Counted from the first letter of the stretch, positions 1-12,760 are shown. The stretch is 64,000 nt of DNA from Clavelina lepadiformis (GCF_947623445.1 NC_135245.1:5587501-5651500), one strand, 5' to 3'. Notes: generated by a model from the sequence alone, not told the origin. Made by a program: numbers and translations.

Positions 1-766
1 CACCAGATCAACTAATTTAGCCTACGAAGAAGTAATGTCATTCATTGCAATGCTAGTATGGCCCTATGTGCAATTCCCGATAAGTGAGAAATTATGGAAC
101 ATTTCTATACCAATTTCAGCATTTACACAATGTTAATGAGTTTCAGAATATCATGTAGGCTATTAGCCTCAGAGCCTGATTTTCAGTTAATACACTTTCA
201 TACAACAATTATTACATCATCATTATTTACTGTTTATTACTGGTACCACATGATTCCTTTTTATTCAGTCTTTCATGTAGCAGTATGTGGGTGCAAAAGT
301 ATAACAGACTCTTGCGGTTTTTATGGCGATTGATATAATTTAATGAACATAATTATTTCAGTGTGTAGGCCAATATCATGTATAGGCTTCAAGCCTATTA
401 GTAGCCTACCTCTAACAAAGCAATAAATGCATTGCACTGGCAAAAAAACATTTGAAGTTACACCAATTCTGATTGTTTTCTTAAACAAAAGCAATTTTGT
501 AAAATTCAGGCATATGTGTAATTTACCAATTCTGCAACCTATGCTGAATAATCACTGGGAACATGTAACGATATAAGCGATCAGTCCCTACACAAAGGAT
601 GAAATAAATGTTTTATAATTCTTCAGTTTTTTTAGTTTCCATATATAGTTTGATATAGCTTTCCTTACTGTATAAATTAGTGTTGTCTCCGTTTTACGTT
701 TGAATGAGTTATAAGCTATAGAAATTGAGTCAAGTAAACTAAACAACTAGACATGCGCATATGAAG

Positions 767-1490
767 CCAGGGTGCATTCCACGTGAGTAACGTTGAAGAT
801 CTTCAGCATGACCTAAAGTCAAGCAGCGTAAACTCGGTTTGATCTCTGTGTGACACCTTAGCGCAGTGGTTCCCAAACTATGGTACTCGTACCACTAGTG
901 GTACACGAAGGTCTTCCAGGTGGTACGCGAGCAACTTATCAAGTTCACACCAAACGATCACAAAAGATCTTTTATTGTCGTCGGCATTATTTTAATTCAC
1001 ATAAATTAGGTAGAGCGTGAAATTTCATGCTTTATTCCCTACTGAATACTAATTCCTTAGGGTATTGACATATTGGATTGTAAAACAGGGTTTCTTTGTA
1101 ACGAAACAGAACGTCATTAATTACTAGTAACAAATCTTTGAAGTCATTTTTTGTAATACCTTAGTTATGCTGTAGCACTGTAACGAGGGCGGTAAAATTT
1201 TTGTTTAATATTCACGAGCCTTTAGTAAACATTTTGCCTATCATTTTTTATTTTTGAATTCTGGAGTTTTGTCAGACCACCTACAATGTAGGTGGTACGA
1301 GAACGCTGCATGAACCAAAAAAAATGGTACGCGAGTAGATAAAGTTTGGGAACCACTGCATTAGCGCAACCATGATAAGTTGTCTTATTTGTCTCGTTTA
1401 GACGAAAAAGAGCACAATAATGTCTTTGGTGTACTTATGATGCACACCAAAGTGACCTTTGGCATATGCACTGCATGGAATGCACCCTGG
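767..1490. mobile_element. hAT-like MITE (outer, host of a nested element)
   Basis: The ends are inverted repeats: CCAGGGTGCATTCCA at 767-781 and its complement at 1476-1490. Flanking 8-bp near-duplicates, ATATGAAG (759-766) and ATATGAAA (1491-1498), match the 8-bp target duplications of hAT transposons. No transposase is visible, so it is a non-autonomous copy. A second MITE (864-1358) sits inside it. Confidence 0.75.
864..1358. mobile_element. hAT-like MITE nested in the 767-1490 element
   Basis: The terminal inverted repeats begin CAGTGGTTCCCAAACT and end AGTTTGGGAACCACTG. They are bounded by 8-bp duplications CCTTAGCG (856-863) and CATTAGCG (1359-1366) with one mismatch. There is no coding capacity. 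It is younger than the element it interrupts. Confidence 0.85.
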
Positions 1491-1716
1491 ATATGAAAGA
1501 TGTTATGACACGGTAATTTCTCTATATTCGATCCTGAGAGTCATCCTAATTTTTGCTTGACCCTATAATTTTAATTCAGAAATTTCTTTCACTGTGACAT
1601 TTTCAGGTGAATTTACTGTTAGATTTCACTCATATTCTGACTGTAAGCCTAGTTTCTACTGTATTCATATTCCTTTGTTTGGGATATGAAGATTGTTGTT
1701 AAATTGAAATATAGGA

Positions 1717-4700
1717 ATGAACGTATTTGATGAGTCAATGATATTTCCACTTCCACCATGCAATAGCAAACAACCTGGGATTATCACAACGCTTCTCTAC
1801 AATGGATCTTGCTTCAAAGGTCACCAGAAAAGCAAGGGCAATTGCTATGACGTAGAGGTTTGACAATATGTTAAAGATAGTAAGAGAGATATATATACCT
1901 TTATTGAAATGAAAGAATTGTAAATTTTTTACAATGTTAATATGTTGCTATATTATACTACACTGTAAGTATATGTCAAATAATTGTAGAGGAAAATTTG
2001 GCATACATGCATGCCACTTGCCAACATTCGTTACACATTATATTTTTTTCAAAGCAAATTTGCTGTATGTACATAACATAAACAAAAGACATGAATAGAC
2101 TCCATTATATGTGAAGATCAAACAAAACACCTTTATACATAACGTAGTAACTATGTTGATGGAAAGTTTTATAGCATTAATTGATTTGTCTTTTGCATTT
2201 TAGGTAACATTACAAAACGTGGATCTTGAAAATTCTTATTTATGTGGTTATTTGCGAATCAGTGGTTTAACAGAAGAATTGCCGACCATGGTAACATTTT
2301 TTGATGGTGAAATAATCAGTGAAAGGTATCCATTTTTAACACGCAAATGGGAAGCTGATGAAGAAGTTGACATTAAACACTGGAAAAAATTTGCATCGTT
2401 TTCTCAGTTTTCCAAAACTTTTAACAGTGATTCATTTGATTATGCTGAATTGCATAACAGTGATTTTGTCTTTATGAGATGGAAGGTAAGTTGAAGTTTT
2501 TAAAATTACTAATGCTAGTAATAATTGAAATAAAGCATTGTTAGGGCAAGTTCTTTTCAATAAATTTAATTTCTCGACAAAATAAAATGGTTTGAAAACC
2601 CTAGATACAAAGTCTTATGCTGGTAGGGCCAATATAAATTTAGTTCTAAAATCAATAAAAAAAATCACTTTTTGGAGTTAGTTAATAAAGTCATATTTTT
2701 AATGTAAAACACATTTGGTCAAAATATCGGTCAAGGAAATTTTTTTGCTTCACAATCTTTGTCAAGTACAGATTGCTACCTCATATCACTATTGAATGAT
2801 TGTGGCCCAGTGATCATAACAAAATACCGCAAAATTATGTGCCATTGTATTGGAATCAAGTAGTTGCAGCAAGGAGGCTAGACACATTATCTTAGAGGCA
2901 AGCTTTGTCAGGTGAAAATGTTTCAAGTACAGCGCAGTATCATCTCAGATGCTAAATTTGACTTACTTTTATTAATTCATTGCGTTTTTATAAAGGCATC
3001 CAAGAAATATTAAATTATGTAGTCAAATGTTTTTTTAAGCGAGTAGAGTCATTGTTTTTGAATTTTGAAGTCTATTTTTGAAAGTTTTTAAGACAATAAA
3101 AATTTGTCATAGAGTGTTTACTCATCGTTGTCATTATGAAACTGATGTATTCAGTCACGCAAGTTAGATGTTGGGTCACTTCGTCTTGCTATCATCCACA
3201 GTTCCACACCCACAGACCACACATTTTGTGGGGATGTGGTAGATAGAACAATCGGATATGACACGGTTTGCTGTTTGCTAATCTGCACTACACTCGCAAG
3301 TAGACAAAGTTACTACTCCCCATTTGTACATTGTTGAGTGGAAGCGCTCCACACCACGGCGGTGCACAAAGAGAAGCATTCCACCAGTAATAGCCTGAAG
3401 TATAAGTTTTTGCGTAGTGACTATATGTCGGCAAAGCGTACATGGTCTTTCCAGGATTACCCAATGTATTTGAGGGCAGGACAGCAGGCATGCCATTGTT
3501 GTTACAATTGAGCTGATGTTTTGTTTCCTTGTTATTAAGGTGGAAGCTGCTGACACCGTTTTGGTTTTGCTAAGCTTCAATCTCTAATTCTTGACGTCAG
3601 TTGATAAGGTAGTCTTGTCTTGATAAAGGGCCCTATTTTATGATTCCTGGTATCTAAGTCATTCGCACAAGTGTACTTATACGATACCGTGTTCGGTAAG
3701 TCATGAACATAGATATTAAAAATGAAAAGTGTCAAGACTGATCCTTGTAGAATGACGTTCTTGAGGTCTCATAGCCTGCTTAGCTGACTGTTACCGGTGG
3801 TTAGCTCCAGTTCCAGACAAGCTTCATGAGTATACAGACCAGGTGACTATCTTGAAGCAGCTTGTAGTCAACACTGCGGTGCCATAGCCGACTGTAAGAT
3901 CTAAGTACAGCTCCAGCCTTTTCTTTATTGTTATCCATTGGCTTTTTAAAATGATAACTGTTTCTGCTAGTAACTTTATTATTATAGCATTGCCAGTTTT
4001 TCTTTTTTTTTGCTTACTTTGCTTCATTGTTTATTGGGTCACAGCAGTTCAACATTGTAAGCATTTCCAGCATTATTGTTTTATTTAAGTGACATTTCAA
4101 TTTTTGATTTTGCAAACTTAAGACTCAGCGTGATTATGTAATAAAAATGAAAACACCTTTTTACCTTCTGCGTTCGCAAACTAGTAATTGTGTGTAACTA
4201 TTTCATCAAATGCCACTATCTTGCTAACAACTTTTGTAGCAGTTGTTGAAATTTACCATGTTATATTTTCATTTAGTATACATATTTTAGTTAAGAATTT
4301 GAGTTAAAGCTTGTAGTAACTTGGCATTTTTATTCAAGTTTTGGAAAAATTAATTACTATAATAAAATTTCGTAACGTTTACTAAGAAAGGGTTACATTA
4401 CGCTGCTTTTATTTGAGAGATAATAGCAAAGAAGTTAGTTGCAATGCTTGCAAATGCAAATCAATAAATGCTGCAATTATTTGCAAGTTGCATTGAAAAC
4501 TAGCACAACAGAAAACTGAATCCACAAGTTGCCAATAAGAGAAATTGCTTACTTTTAAGTTGAATTGATACTGATACCCAAAAAAGTTTTTCAACAAGAT
4601 TCTCTCACAGCTTTTGTAAAATACAGTATTTCAATTAATACCTCTATTGCATTTTATCAGATTGGTTTGCATCATGTTAATAAATGTTGGTAAATCAACA

Positions 4701-4981
4701 AATTTTGTGACAAAGACATATTATTATATGACATGTTCTATGGAAAAAGCTTCCAGTTTTTGTAAACTGATGCTGTTACTTTTTAGGAACATTTCTTGGT
4801 ACCTAATCATAAAATTGAGAATATACATGGTGCATCTTTTGCTGGATTTTATTACATCTGTTTCCAAAAGTCAACTGCTACCATAGAAGGTTTTTACTAC
4901 TACAAGACGTCAGAAATGTTTCAATCACTTAACCTGCAACATTGTCCGGAAACAACTACGTCCATATATCAATTCAGATGA
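1717..4981 (+). CDS. GID4: GID4-type substrate receptor of the GID/CTLH E3 ligase
   Basis: GID4 is the substrate receptor of the CTLH/GID ubiquitin ligase and binds N-terminal degrons such as Pro/N-degrons in its beta-barrel. Three exons, 1717-1857, 2204-2485 and 4787-4981, join in phase 0 to give 205 residues. Recognised blocks are [20 protein letters not shown] in exon 1, [15 protein letters not shown] and [13 protein letters not shown] in exon 2, and [15 protein letters not shown] with the C-terminal YQFR in exon 3. These match vertebrate GID4 almost residue for residue. The ATG at 1717 follows an in-frame TGA at 1705. The protein lacks the long low-complexity N-terminus of human GID4 (about 300 residues), so it is a core-only form unless a 5' exon was missed. 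The 2.3-kb second intron holds an old LINE. The gene faces TMIE tail to tail. Confidence 0.95.
3130..3970 (-). mobile_element. Decayed non-LTR retrotransposon (LINE) fragment in GID4 intron 2
   Basis: Read on the minus strand, pieces of a reverse transcriptase appear: [12 protein letters not shown] near 3900-3850, then [17 protein letters not shown] and a degenerate AND in place of the ADD active site near 3755-3660. Further downstream comes the C-terminal Cys-rich tail with MYKWG and CEC (about 3340-3290). The order fits a Jockey/CR1/RTE-like LINE inserted antisense to GID4. Stops and frame changes occur throughout, so it is inactive. The outer limits are approximate. Confidence 0.7.
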
Positions 4982-5407
4982 TATGTATGATATTTGATGA
5001 TGAAATACAGTCAGAAGCTCTACAATCAGGAGATATTGTTGACAGTAATAACATTTGTTTATTAAGTAGTCATGAAGAACATTAAATGGAAAGATCTAAA
5101 TTTAACGATCAAATCTGACAACTGAGCAAACATGAAAACAAGTCAATTGCAGGCTCTTAAGTCAATGCTGTATCAGTACAAATCTTGCAAAATATGTGGA
5201 TGGACGTTTTAAACTTCATTTTTCATGCTCGGGATGGTTATATGCATGCAAGTATATAGCTAAATGACAAATGTAAAATCTAGAAAATGCACGATATTTT
5301 TCTTCCCACAACATGCCTAATTATATAAATCGAAAGTTTTCGCTGTATTTGTGTATCTCAAAATGTTCTGTTTAATCTGAATAGTTATAATTGTAGCATT
5401 GCTGTAT

Positions 5408-7379
5408 TTAAACGCTACGCAGTGAGGAAGAAGGCAGGAAGGTGTTCCTGACACCGTCATCTGTTGTGGGAGCGTCAAGAGGCTCAGCAACAGGTTTCAT
5501 GCGTTGTGATCGTCCACCCCTTCCCGTTTGCTCGTTATTTTGACCAAGCGATTGTTCTACGAAGAAGAGATTTATCAATTTAATTATAATTGACTATTTC
5601 AGAGTGTAACGCCAAAAATTTCATGAAGTTTGGAGTTATTAAATGTCAGCACATCTTTGTTTGCCAATTTTACCTTCTTTCTCTCGATTTAGTAGTGAAC
5701 AAAGCCGTGATTTACCCTCCAGTTGTCGTTGTTTCATTTCTTTCCTAGTTCTTGGTATCCGAAATTTGCAAATGCAGCAACACGCCACCACTTCGTAAGA
5801 ATAAAACCATTGCTGATTTTTCCGTGCAACGAAAGTGTATGAGTAGTCGAGTACGACCGTGTATTTTTGTGGAAGTTGGTTTATAAACCAGGGTGCGATA
5901 CTCAGCAGCGCTTCCGTTATAATGCACTTAAGCGAGGTATGAACGGCGCTTGCTTTTGTTGGGTCGGAAGCTGAGGTATTACGCGCTGTTCTTCCAATAA
6001 AGCGGTTCGTTACCATTGTAATGCCCTTGGAAAAGACATTCGACCCTTGCTCATGTTCAATTGATCTTGTGAACAGTTTTAATTTAAATCTATAATATAT
6101 TATATACATCTAAAAATTCGAAATTAAATTTTGGTGCGCAGTTTACGTTATCAGCCAAATTTTTACATTGGTTTAAGGTTTTATTTATTCGATTTCTTTG
6201 AGTGGAATATAACAAACAACTTCATTAATGTTTAACTCTAACTTACTTCTACAACCTGCTTTAACCAAAAAGCGACAACGAGCGTAACTCTTTTAGTTAT
6301 AATCAAGCACTTTTAGAAATTTTGCTTGTGAGACTCATTATTAGCTAATTTAGAAGACGAAATAAATATTTAAAGAAAAGAAGATACTTTGTTCAAAAAA
6401 CAAGAAAATGTTCTTTTAATAGTAGGCCTACTAGTACTCACGGAAAACTGATAAAACACTAAAACTATAACCAACCATGTTGCAAGATTTTAAATACGAG
6501 CACCCTTTTGTGAAGTAAAAGTTTTCCATGACGGTTACAGGGAACGTTTTAAATTAACCCTGTTACTTTAAGCAACGGTCTCTCCATATTATGACACTTA
6601 GATAGACTACCTAAACACCTGATTATGACACCAAAATTGACATCTCACCTAGCGTCAAAACGCCACCCGCACACAGACCGATTAAATGCCAAAGCCTCAT
6701 ATTCCCATAAATTCGAGTTTCGCTATCCCATTCTTTGTCATCGCTGCTGAGAAATTGAATTAAGTCCTTCGAGTTATTCTGCAAATCACTCTGGAGTATA
6801 GGTCCCTGTCACAAAAAGCTTCACTATTTCTGTAAAGGTGAAAATGTCACTAACATGCTGCATTCACGCCATGCAGATAAAAATATCTCACCATTTTCTT
6901 CTATTAGATGTTAGCCTCTTTCTTGAAGTGGAAGGTCTCACAATGAACTTGCACCATATGACGAAACCTCTCGGTACAGAATTACGTTCAACATAATTAA
7001 ATCGATCGTTTGAAGGCCGCAGGAACAGCCAAGTTTGGTAATATACGTAACATGCAATTTAACGCCGTGCTTTGAGTTTATGTGTAGCCTACAACATCAA
7101 TACAGACAATACAGTAGCCTACAAAATATTTTGGTGAAACAATAGGCTACAGTACGTTTTGAACAATACAAATACGTTTGGTTCATAAGTAGCCTATTAG
7201 CTGCCAATGGGACATGACATCTGTCGATAATAATTTACCTGCAAAAATATCAAAAATTTGTGCAGTTGCTTTGTACTTAAATCTTCATTTTTTAAACATT
7301 TTTGATGTTGAAAACGCAAAGAAACAACACAGGAAAACAGACAAGAGGTAAAAAACGCCCATTTACGAAGTAGGAAGTT
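5408..7379 (-). CDS. TMIE: TMIE-like membrane protein (mechanotransduction channel subunit family)
   Basis: Vertebrate TMIE is a small membrane subunit of the TMC hair-cell mechanotransduction complex. Core exons on the minus strand are 6649-6805, 5674-5790 and 5408-5556. They join in phases 1 and 1 and end in TAA. They encode NMRLWHLIGLCAGG, the transmembrane segment, then VVACCCICKFRIPRTRKE, which closely follows the family signature CC..C.(V/I)PRTRKE with its basic juxtamembrane stretch, and a polar tail ending SSSLRSV. A phase-0 exon at 7239-7379, with a strong donor CAG/GTAAAT and a hydrophobic stretch, fits upstream but contains no start codon. Alternatively, an overlapping ATG frame at about 7360 reads like a signal peptide but stops after 25 codons. 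The true N-terminus is therefore unresolved. The exon 6649-6805 could instead start at 6778. The vertebrate Lys-rich tail is replaced by a Ser/Gln/Arg tail. Confidence 0.82.
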
Positions 7380-8859
7380 CTGTAAGGATGACCATCTACA
7401 GTAATATAGTGTTCACTGTTCAGAAAGTCGATTGCTTTGTTTTGCAGTTTTGACTTCCGTTATTCGAAGGTCATTTATTTGTTCAAGAAAGACTTGCACA
7501 TGTGGTTTAGTATATTGTCTACTTTACACAGGGTTACGGTTGCCATTATGTGCTTATTTCTAATATTTGTGCAGATTTTCACGTAGAATGTCTTTCAATT
7601 TTACCAAAGAAATACCAAAATAAAAAACACGCAAATAGTGTCTCGTCATTTTTTAAACTTTTTGTGGAACATTGATTGCCTTCTCCTGTTGTGCACAGTT
7701 TAAGGTGGTATTCTTCTTTCGTTTTGTGGTCGTCCTTATTTGTGAGTACAGAGCCAATGGCAACCCTGACTTTACACCGGTATATACAGTAAGCTGGGGT
7801 TGTAGCCAAGTCATTTTTTCCGACTCGAGTTAAGTCAAGTCGATGCATTTAACCTATAAACTATTTTGAGGTCAAGTTGTGCGTTTCATTAAACTGATTA
7901 GTATAACGTTATGGCTGTCTACAAATTATTATTGATTGATACTCAAATTGAATTAAGTATCAAATTATATTGATACTTATTACTGAGAGTAGTAACTGTA
8001 AAGAAAAATATCGGATTTTGTTACCTAAAGTTGTCTTTCTTGTCCTTACAATTGTCATAACGTGACTAGAGTCATCGAAAATTATAAAACACAATTCAGC
8101 AACTTTTCGGCTTGCATTATACCGAACGAAACCGAGCAGAAAAAAGTTTAACAAACAACTCAGTGGTGTTTTAGTACTGTACTAGCACAAAATCACCCAT
8201 TACTAACAACGACAACCGTGTCATTTTGACAGTCGCAGAAAACGTCTAACGAGATAAATAAGTCGGCGTTTGGCTCATTTACCTTATGTCCTGTACCGAT
8301 TTCAACAAATCGTTATTGTAAATGTTAACTGACGTATTTACGCGAGAGTTGCTGTGTGTGTGGTATAAATGTTTGAATATCAAATGTTTAATACAGTTTT
8401 TGATCAGAAAAAATGTGTTTTTCACTGCAATATAAATAAATTACAACAAAATCTTAATTTTTATAAGACACACACATTACGAACGTTTAGCAAACTTGTG
8501 TACTCGGTCGATCATTTCATAACTATAAGTTATGAATTATAGTTACAAATTGGATAGAAAAAAGAGGCAACAAGCAGCATACTAATGATGCATAATATCA
8601 ATTTAGCCTTAAAAGTTTTTGATACATGTAGGCAGTATACAAACATCCAAAGTAAGAGTTGTTATAAGACTGAAATTGAAATATCTGTATACCAACTAGG
8701 AATATAATGCATGTATCTATATATATTTAAGTAAAGACACTATTCTAAATTCTTCATTAAAAAGTAATGGATTAATAATGGAACAATAGCAATCCACAGT
8801 GATATGGTAATTGTTAAAGTTTGTGACTTTTGTGTGACTTGAGCAGTTCTATATTCAAA
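7380..8859. other. Intergenic region without a recognised gene
   Basis: AT-rich DNA between the TMIE-like and TMEM179-like genes. Short open frames on the minus strand (7579-7848, 7960-8154) show no family resemblance or splice context. The 5' exon of the TMIE-like gene may lie here. I see no transposon ends. Confidence 0.5.
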
Positions 8860-10081
8860 CTAAGACAAATCATTTGTTGAATCAACTTGTTGGTATCGAA
8901 ATCGTCTGTTCAGCAAAGTTGCTTTTTCAAAGGCAAGGGATTGCAATAAGTCATCATGTTTGTGGTAGTAGTACACCTTGAAAAATGCAAAAATAGTCCC
9001 CAAAAGCCAAGTGCAGAAGCATCCCCACAATCCAAACTGAAAAATCATGATCATTAAGAGTAGAAACAAAACAATGTAGTTAGGTTAGTGGTACTACTTG
9101 TAGCAAATATACTACATAGAAGTAATAAACTTGTGCAGTCAAAGAAAGCTTTACCTGGGTTGCACTGAAGTTGTCTTGAAATCGTTCAGTATGTATATTA
9201 AAACGTTCATCAAGATTTGTCAAGTCGGATTTATCACAACTGAAATATTTGTAACCAAGCATGACTTATGGCTAATCTAAAATGCCTTTGTGATAAAACA
9301 TTAATACAATAACAGTTATATATGTATACAATTACATTGTATTAATACATTAATACAATGTTTTATAACTACAGCTACAAACACCCACGTAACATTGCTT
9401 GCTACTTGATTCAAGGCGCCACACCAGTTATCATATCCAACTAAATTCATCACTGCTGCAACAAATGTCATAAACATTATGACACCATTTGATACGAAAA
9501 TAACAAATGAAGTAAAAGGAGACCTGAAACATTTAAATGGCATGTAAATTAATTTTTTAATTGACCATCTTTATACAACATGCACAACTCTGTTGAATCT
9601 TGAAAACTGATGCTTTACAATGTACCATGATACCTGTCATGGCCTTTCCATACAAGAAGTCCTGTTCTCCAAATCAAAACTGTTGAAAATACTAAGATAG
9701 TGATACCCATGTAAAGTATGAAATTGCAAACACCACTTGGTCCCCAATCAATTAAGTGAAATGTGCTTGAAAATTGACTGGAGTCGCTATTTAGGGTGAA
9801 ATTGCCTGTAAAAAAATATAGTATATGCTACAGTGTTAAGAAATAAAACATTTTTCTAGTATTTAAAGCAATTAACTGTGCACACACTTTTATGGAAAAC
9901 TCTTTTATGCTATCTCAACAAAGATGGCATTCACAAACATAGTACTATTGATACCTTTGGCATAAAGCAAACAGTAGCCATTGAAGTCTGCAACACTAAT
10001 TCCAACAGGTACCACAACAAAAAATGAAAGGAAAAAGGAAATTCCATACACAATTAAAAATATCTTTGGATTGGGATTCAT
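8860..10081 (-). CDS. TMEM179: TMEM179 family four-pass membrane protein
   Basis: Five minus-strand exons, 9955-10081, 9634-9805, 9389-9523, 9155-9239 and 8860-9036, join with consistent phases to give 231 residues. Human TMEM179 has 233. TM1 is in exon 1 (FLSFFVVVPVG) and is followed by the family signature DFNGYCLLYAKG. Exon 2 ends in TM2 and VWKGHD. Exon 3 holds TM3 and a conserved WC. Exon 5 starts FGLWGCF and carries TM4, then the family tail YYYHKHDDLLQSLAFEKATLL. ATG 10081 is the first Met of the frame and precedes the first membrane helix. Molecular function is unknown in the family; vertebrate relatives are neural membrane proteins. Nothing in the neighbourhood suggests a partner. 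Confidence 0.93.
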
Positions 10082-11286
10082 TGTAGCCGGTTAGCTTGGT
10101 TCAAACACCACGTAGACAGATTCCAAACACAGTATATCACAATTAACTATTCAAGTAACCTATGCACATATGTCTGTTTGCACCTTAGCACATGTGCATT
10201 ACCCCTAGCGTTAGGCAATGCATTGAACTGCTGGAATACACGACAAGTCCAGGCTGTTAACATTGTCTGTTTAACAGCAAAATCAAGTATTGTTTAAACT
10301 CATACACAATTGTAGAATCGGTGTTTCCACAAATAGGAAAGAGAATTAAGTGCAAACACTGACCGAGCCATTATACGAACAAAGTGTGAAATGTTTTAAA
10401 AAAAATTTTGGTACCCTACTGTAACATAATGTACAAATTGTGTGGTAATGTCAACAATGGATAAAATATGTGAGAAACGCTTTAGCAACACTCAGTGGCA
10501 AAGTTTGTGTTTTTTGCTGAGATGCATAGTTTGGAGATGTATTATGATACCCCATACAGCCACACACATACATTTTGTACATCAACCATCTCCATAAGTT
10601 ATCTATGCTTATTACATTGACATTAATTTATTTCTAAAATTTGCAGTACGGAAATGTATAGGGTTAAACACTTGCTACAAATATTTTAACTCTTTTATTT
10701 CTGCTTGAAATTTTATTTTAGACGTTGAGTTTAATATTCCAAAAATTGCAATTTTTGATCAATATATTGCTAACTGGAAACTTTAAAAACAGTTAACTTT
10801 GATGTCGATAATTACGAGCTGAATACCACTGATCCCGCCATGCTTTTACGAAGTCAATTTCCACACTTTGGCTAACAATTACTCTTTCTTTTCTGCTTTC
10901 GCAAGATAGACTCTTTTAAAAAGAGCTATGTCTGTAGTCATCTCTTCGTCATACAGTAGCCAAATGCCCTACTGCTAAGTATGGCAATTTTCGACAAGAA
11001 ATCAAGAATGCAAAGACATAAATTTTAGCGTGATGGTGTTCACTGAAGCCTCACATCTTCGTTTATTTATTAGAAATTGGCATTCAAATAATCCGTATCA
11101 GTTTACCACTTATTATAAAATGGCGCGAAAAAATTTGACGTGCACATTGATAAATCTCATCCGTGCAGCTGGTTCAATTTCTACTAGTCTACCATACAGC
11201 AGTATCCCATTTGTGGACAAGTTAGCACAGCTGTTCTATGATATACGCCTATAATACTGACATAATGTATTGAAATCATAAGGTAT
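10082..11286. other. Intergenic region, nothing recognised
   Basis: Upstream DNA of the TMEM179-like gene. A 74-codon plus-strand open frame at 11030-11254 has no recognisable family and no convincing splice sites. No inverted-repeat ends were found. Confidence 0.4.
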
Positions 11287-11604
11287 GATAATCTTTATCC
11301 TTGGACTGAGGAAAGTCTTTGCACGACTTAAACATGGTAATGATTTTTCATCACTTGAGCCCCTGCTACCGAGCTATCCATTGTTGAACTTCCGATTGTC
11401 ACACATGTTTTATTTTAGTTAATTAATTTTTTATATAATGTTGCTATAACTTGAAACTGTCCACCAGGTCCAATGAACCAAAAAAGTGTCGTTAATTCCT
11501 TACTCAAGGGCATTACATCGGTTTGGCGCCACTAGGTATCGATCTTGGAACGCAAGTCATATTTGTTGCCAGGCCAGTGTTTTAACCACTCGGCTACCAA
11601 GCCG
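11287..11604 (-). repeat. tRNA-derived SINE, copy 1
   Basis: On the minus strand the element opens with a tRNA-like head, GGTAGCCGAGTGGTTAAAAC (A-box-like), and then carries GATCGATACC (B-box-like) about 45 bases on. A roughly 200-bp unrelated body follows. The same order recurs at 43008-43324, and partial copies lie at 12980-13243 and 30469-30690, so this is an interspersed family rather than a tRNA gene. Confidence 0.7.
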
Positions 11605-11899
11605 ACAAGGAAATGTATTGTACCATTTATTTTTGCAATTGATTGCTGAGGGCGAAGAGAACATTGCAGCATGATTCAAACCTTGTTATAGGCTAGCAAA
11701 ACATAAGAATTAAACTTGCAAACAATAAATAGGCAGCAAAATGATTTTAATAGCGGCAGACACTAATTTACAAAATGGTCGTAAACACTACTTGGCATTT
11801 TAGTTTTTGGTAGTATTCCAAAGGTAATGTCGATGCTGGACGATATGATACAGAATGAGGAAACTGAGCAATGTGAGAAGTATACATAGGCTGTCGCTC

Positions 11900-12135
11900 T
11901 TTTATCGGAAAAAAAACATACGTTCAAAGCTATTTTTTGTGATTTCTTGTTAACCTAACTTAAATGCTATTACACAGTAACGCAAACCTAACCAAAATCC
12001 TCCTTCTAATCTAGCTTAAAGTCAACTTAAGTTAAACCCTAATAGCTTAAATCAACTTTTTGCATACCCATTATCCTAACCTAACCGTCTATCTTTAACT
12101 ATGCGCAACGTGACTTACTTATGGTGAAATAGTCA
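11900..12135. repeat. Dispersed repeat with CCTAACCTAACC motif, copy 1
   Basis: Shares a colinear segment, ending ATCAACTTTTTGCATACYCA then TCCTAACCTAACC and CTATCTTTAAC, with 63830-64000 and less closely with 46600-46810. No terminal repeats or coding capacity are seen, and the class is unknown. Confidence 0.6.
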
Positions 12136-12424
12136 CTTAGTTTAAAATGCTATCGTACCTGCTTAAACGAGCAAGGATGCGTAGAATATAGGCTATACAC
12201 TTTACGAGTTACTGTCTGTATGGGAAGATTTTTTCAATCGCCTATATTTAACAATAGAAGTTGTCGACCCTCTTTGATTCTTTTTAAATCTACAAGCGTT
12301 CTGGGCAACAAATTGTAACAATTTCGCTCAGGTAACTAGCATAAGAATGTCTTTACGCGATAAAAAGAAATTTGGAAAATATGTTGCCTATTTCTTATTT
12401 TATAAAGCTTTGAATCCTTGAATT

Positions 12425-12494
12425 AAAATTAGCACACATCTGCACATAGCTGCTATGTGCATCGTGTGCAGCTTTGTGCAGCATGTGCTAATTT
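12425..12494. repeat. Imperfect hairpin-forming palindrome
   Basis: AAAATTAGCACA at the left end is complementary to TGTGCTAATTTT at the right end. An inner palindrome GCACATAG..CTATGTGC lies inside. It may be a solo tiny MITE. AT-rich simple sequence follows to about 12600. Confidence 0.5.
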
Positions 12495-12649
12495 TTGCTA
12501 ACGCCAGTTTTCAATTTTAAATTTGCGTTAAATTAGTCCCAATATATTTATATACAATAAATTAATAAATTTATAAATTAAGATATATATAAATTAAAAA
12601 TATTACATAAAAGATAAACTAAATAACCGTGCTAACCATTATTCATCTT

Positions 12650-12760
12650 TATCATTTTGTGTACATTTAGACATAATTCTTGCACGTTTTAAGCCTTTGG
12701 GCTTTGCTGCTTTTTCTCGCTTATTGCTTGCTGGTGGAATTGTTAATTGTTATTTTATCA
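12650..12760. repeat. Short dispersed family with AAGCC..GGGCTTTGC core, copy 1
   Basis: Core TTTTAAGCCTTTGGGCTTTG followed by a T-rich CTGCTTTTTCTCG stretch. Related copies occur at about 21160-21235 (same strand) and, inverted, at 20735-20800 and 46255-46330. The core is itself a small palindrome. The class is unknown. Confidence 0.5.

Noticed and set aside
3278-3580. 100-codon minus-strand frame as a gene
   Set aside because: It overlaps the Cys-rich tail of a degenerate LINE and continues with stops on either side.
7579-7848. 89-codon minus-strand frame as an exon of the TMIE-like gene
   Set aside because: No resemblance to TMIE N-termini, no signal peptide and no suitable donor in phase 0.
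12425-12494. Hairpin as a microRNA precursor
   Set aside because: The arms are interrupted and AT-rich, with a second palindrome inside the loop. It fits a small transposon remnant better, and there is no conservation evidence.
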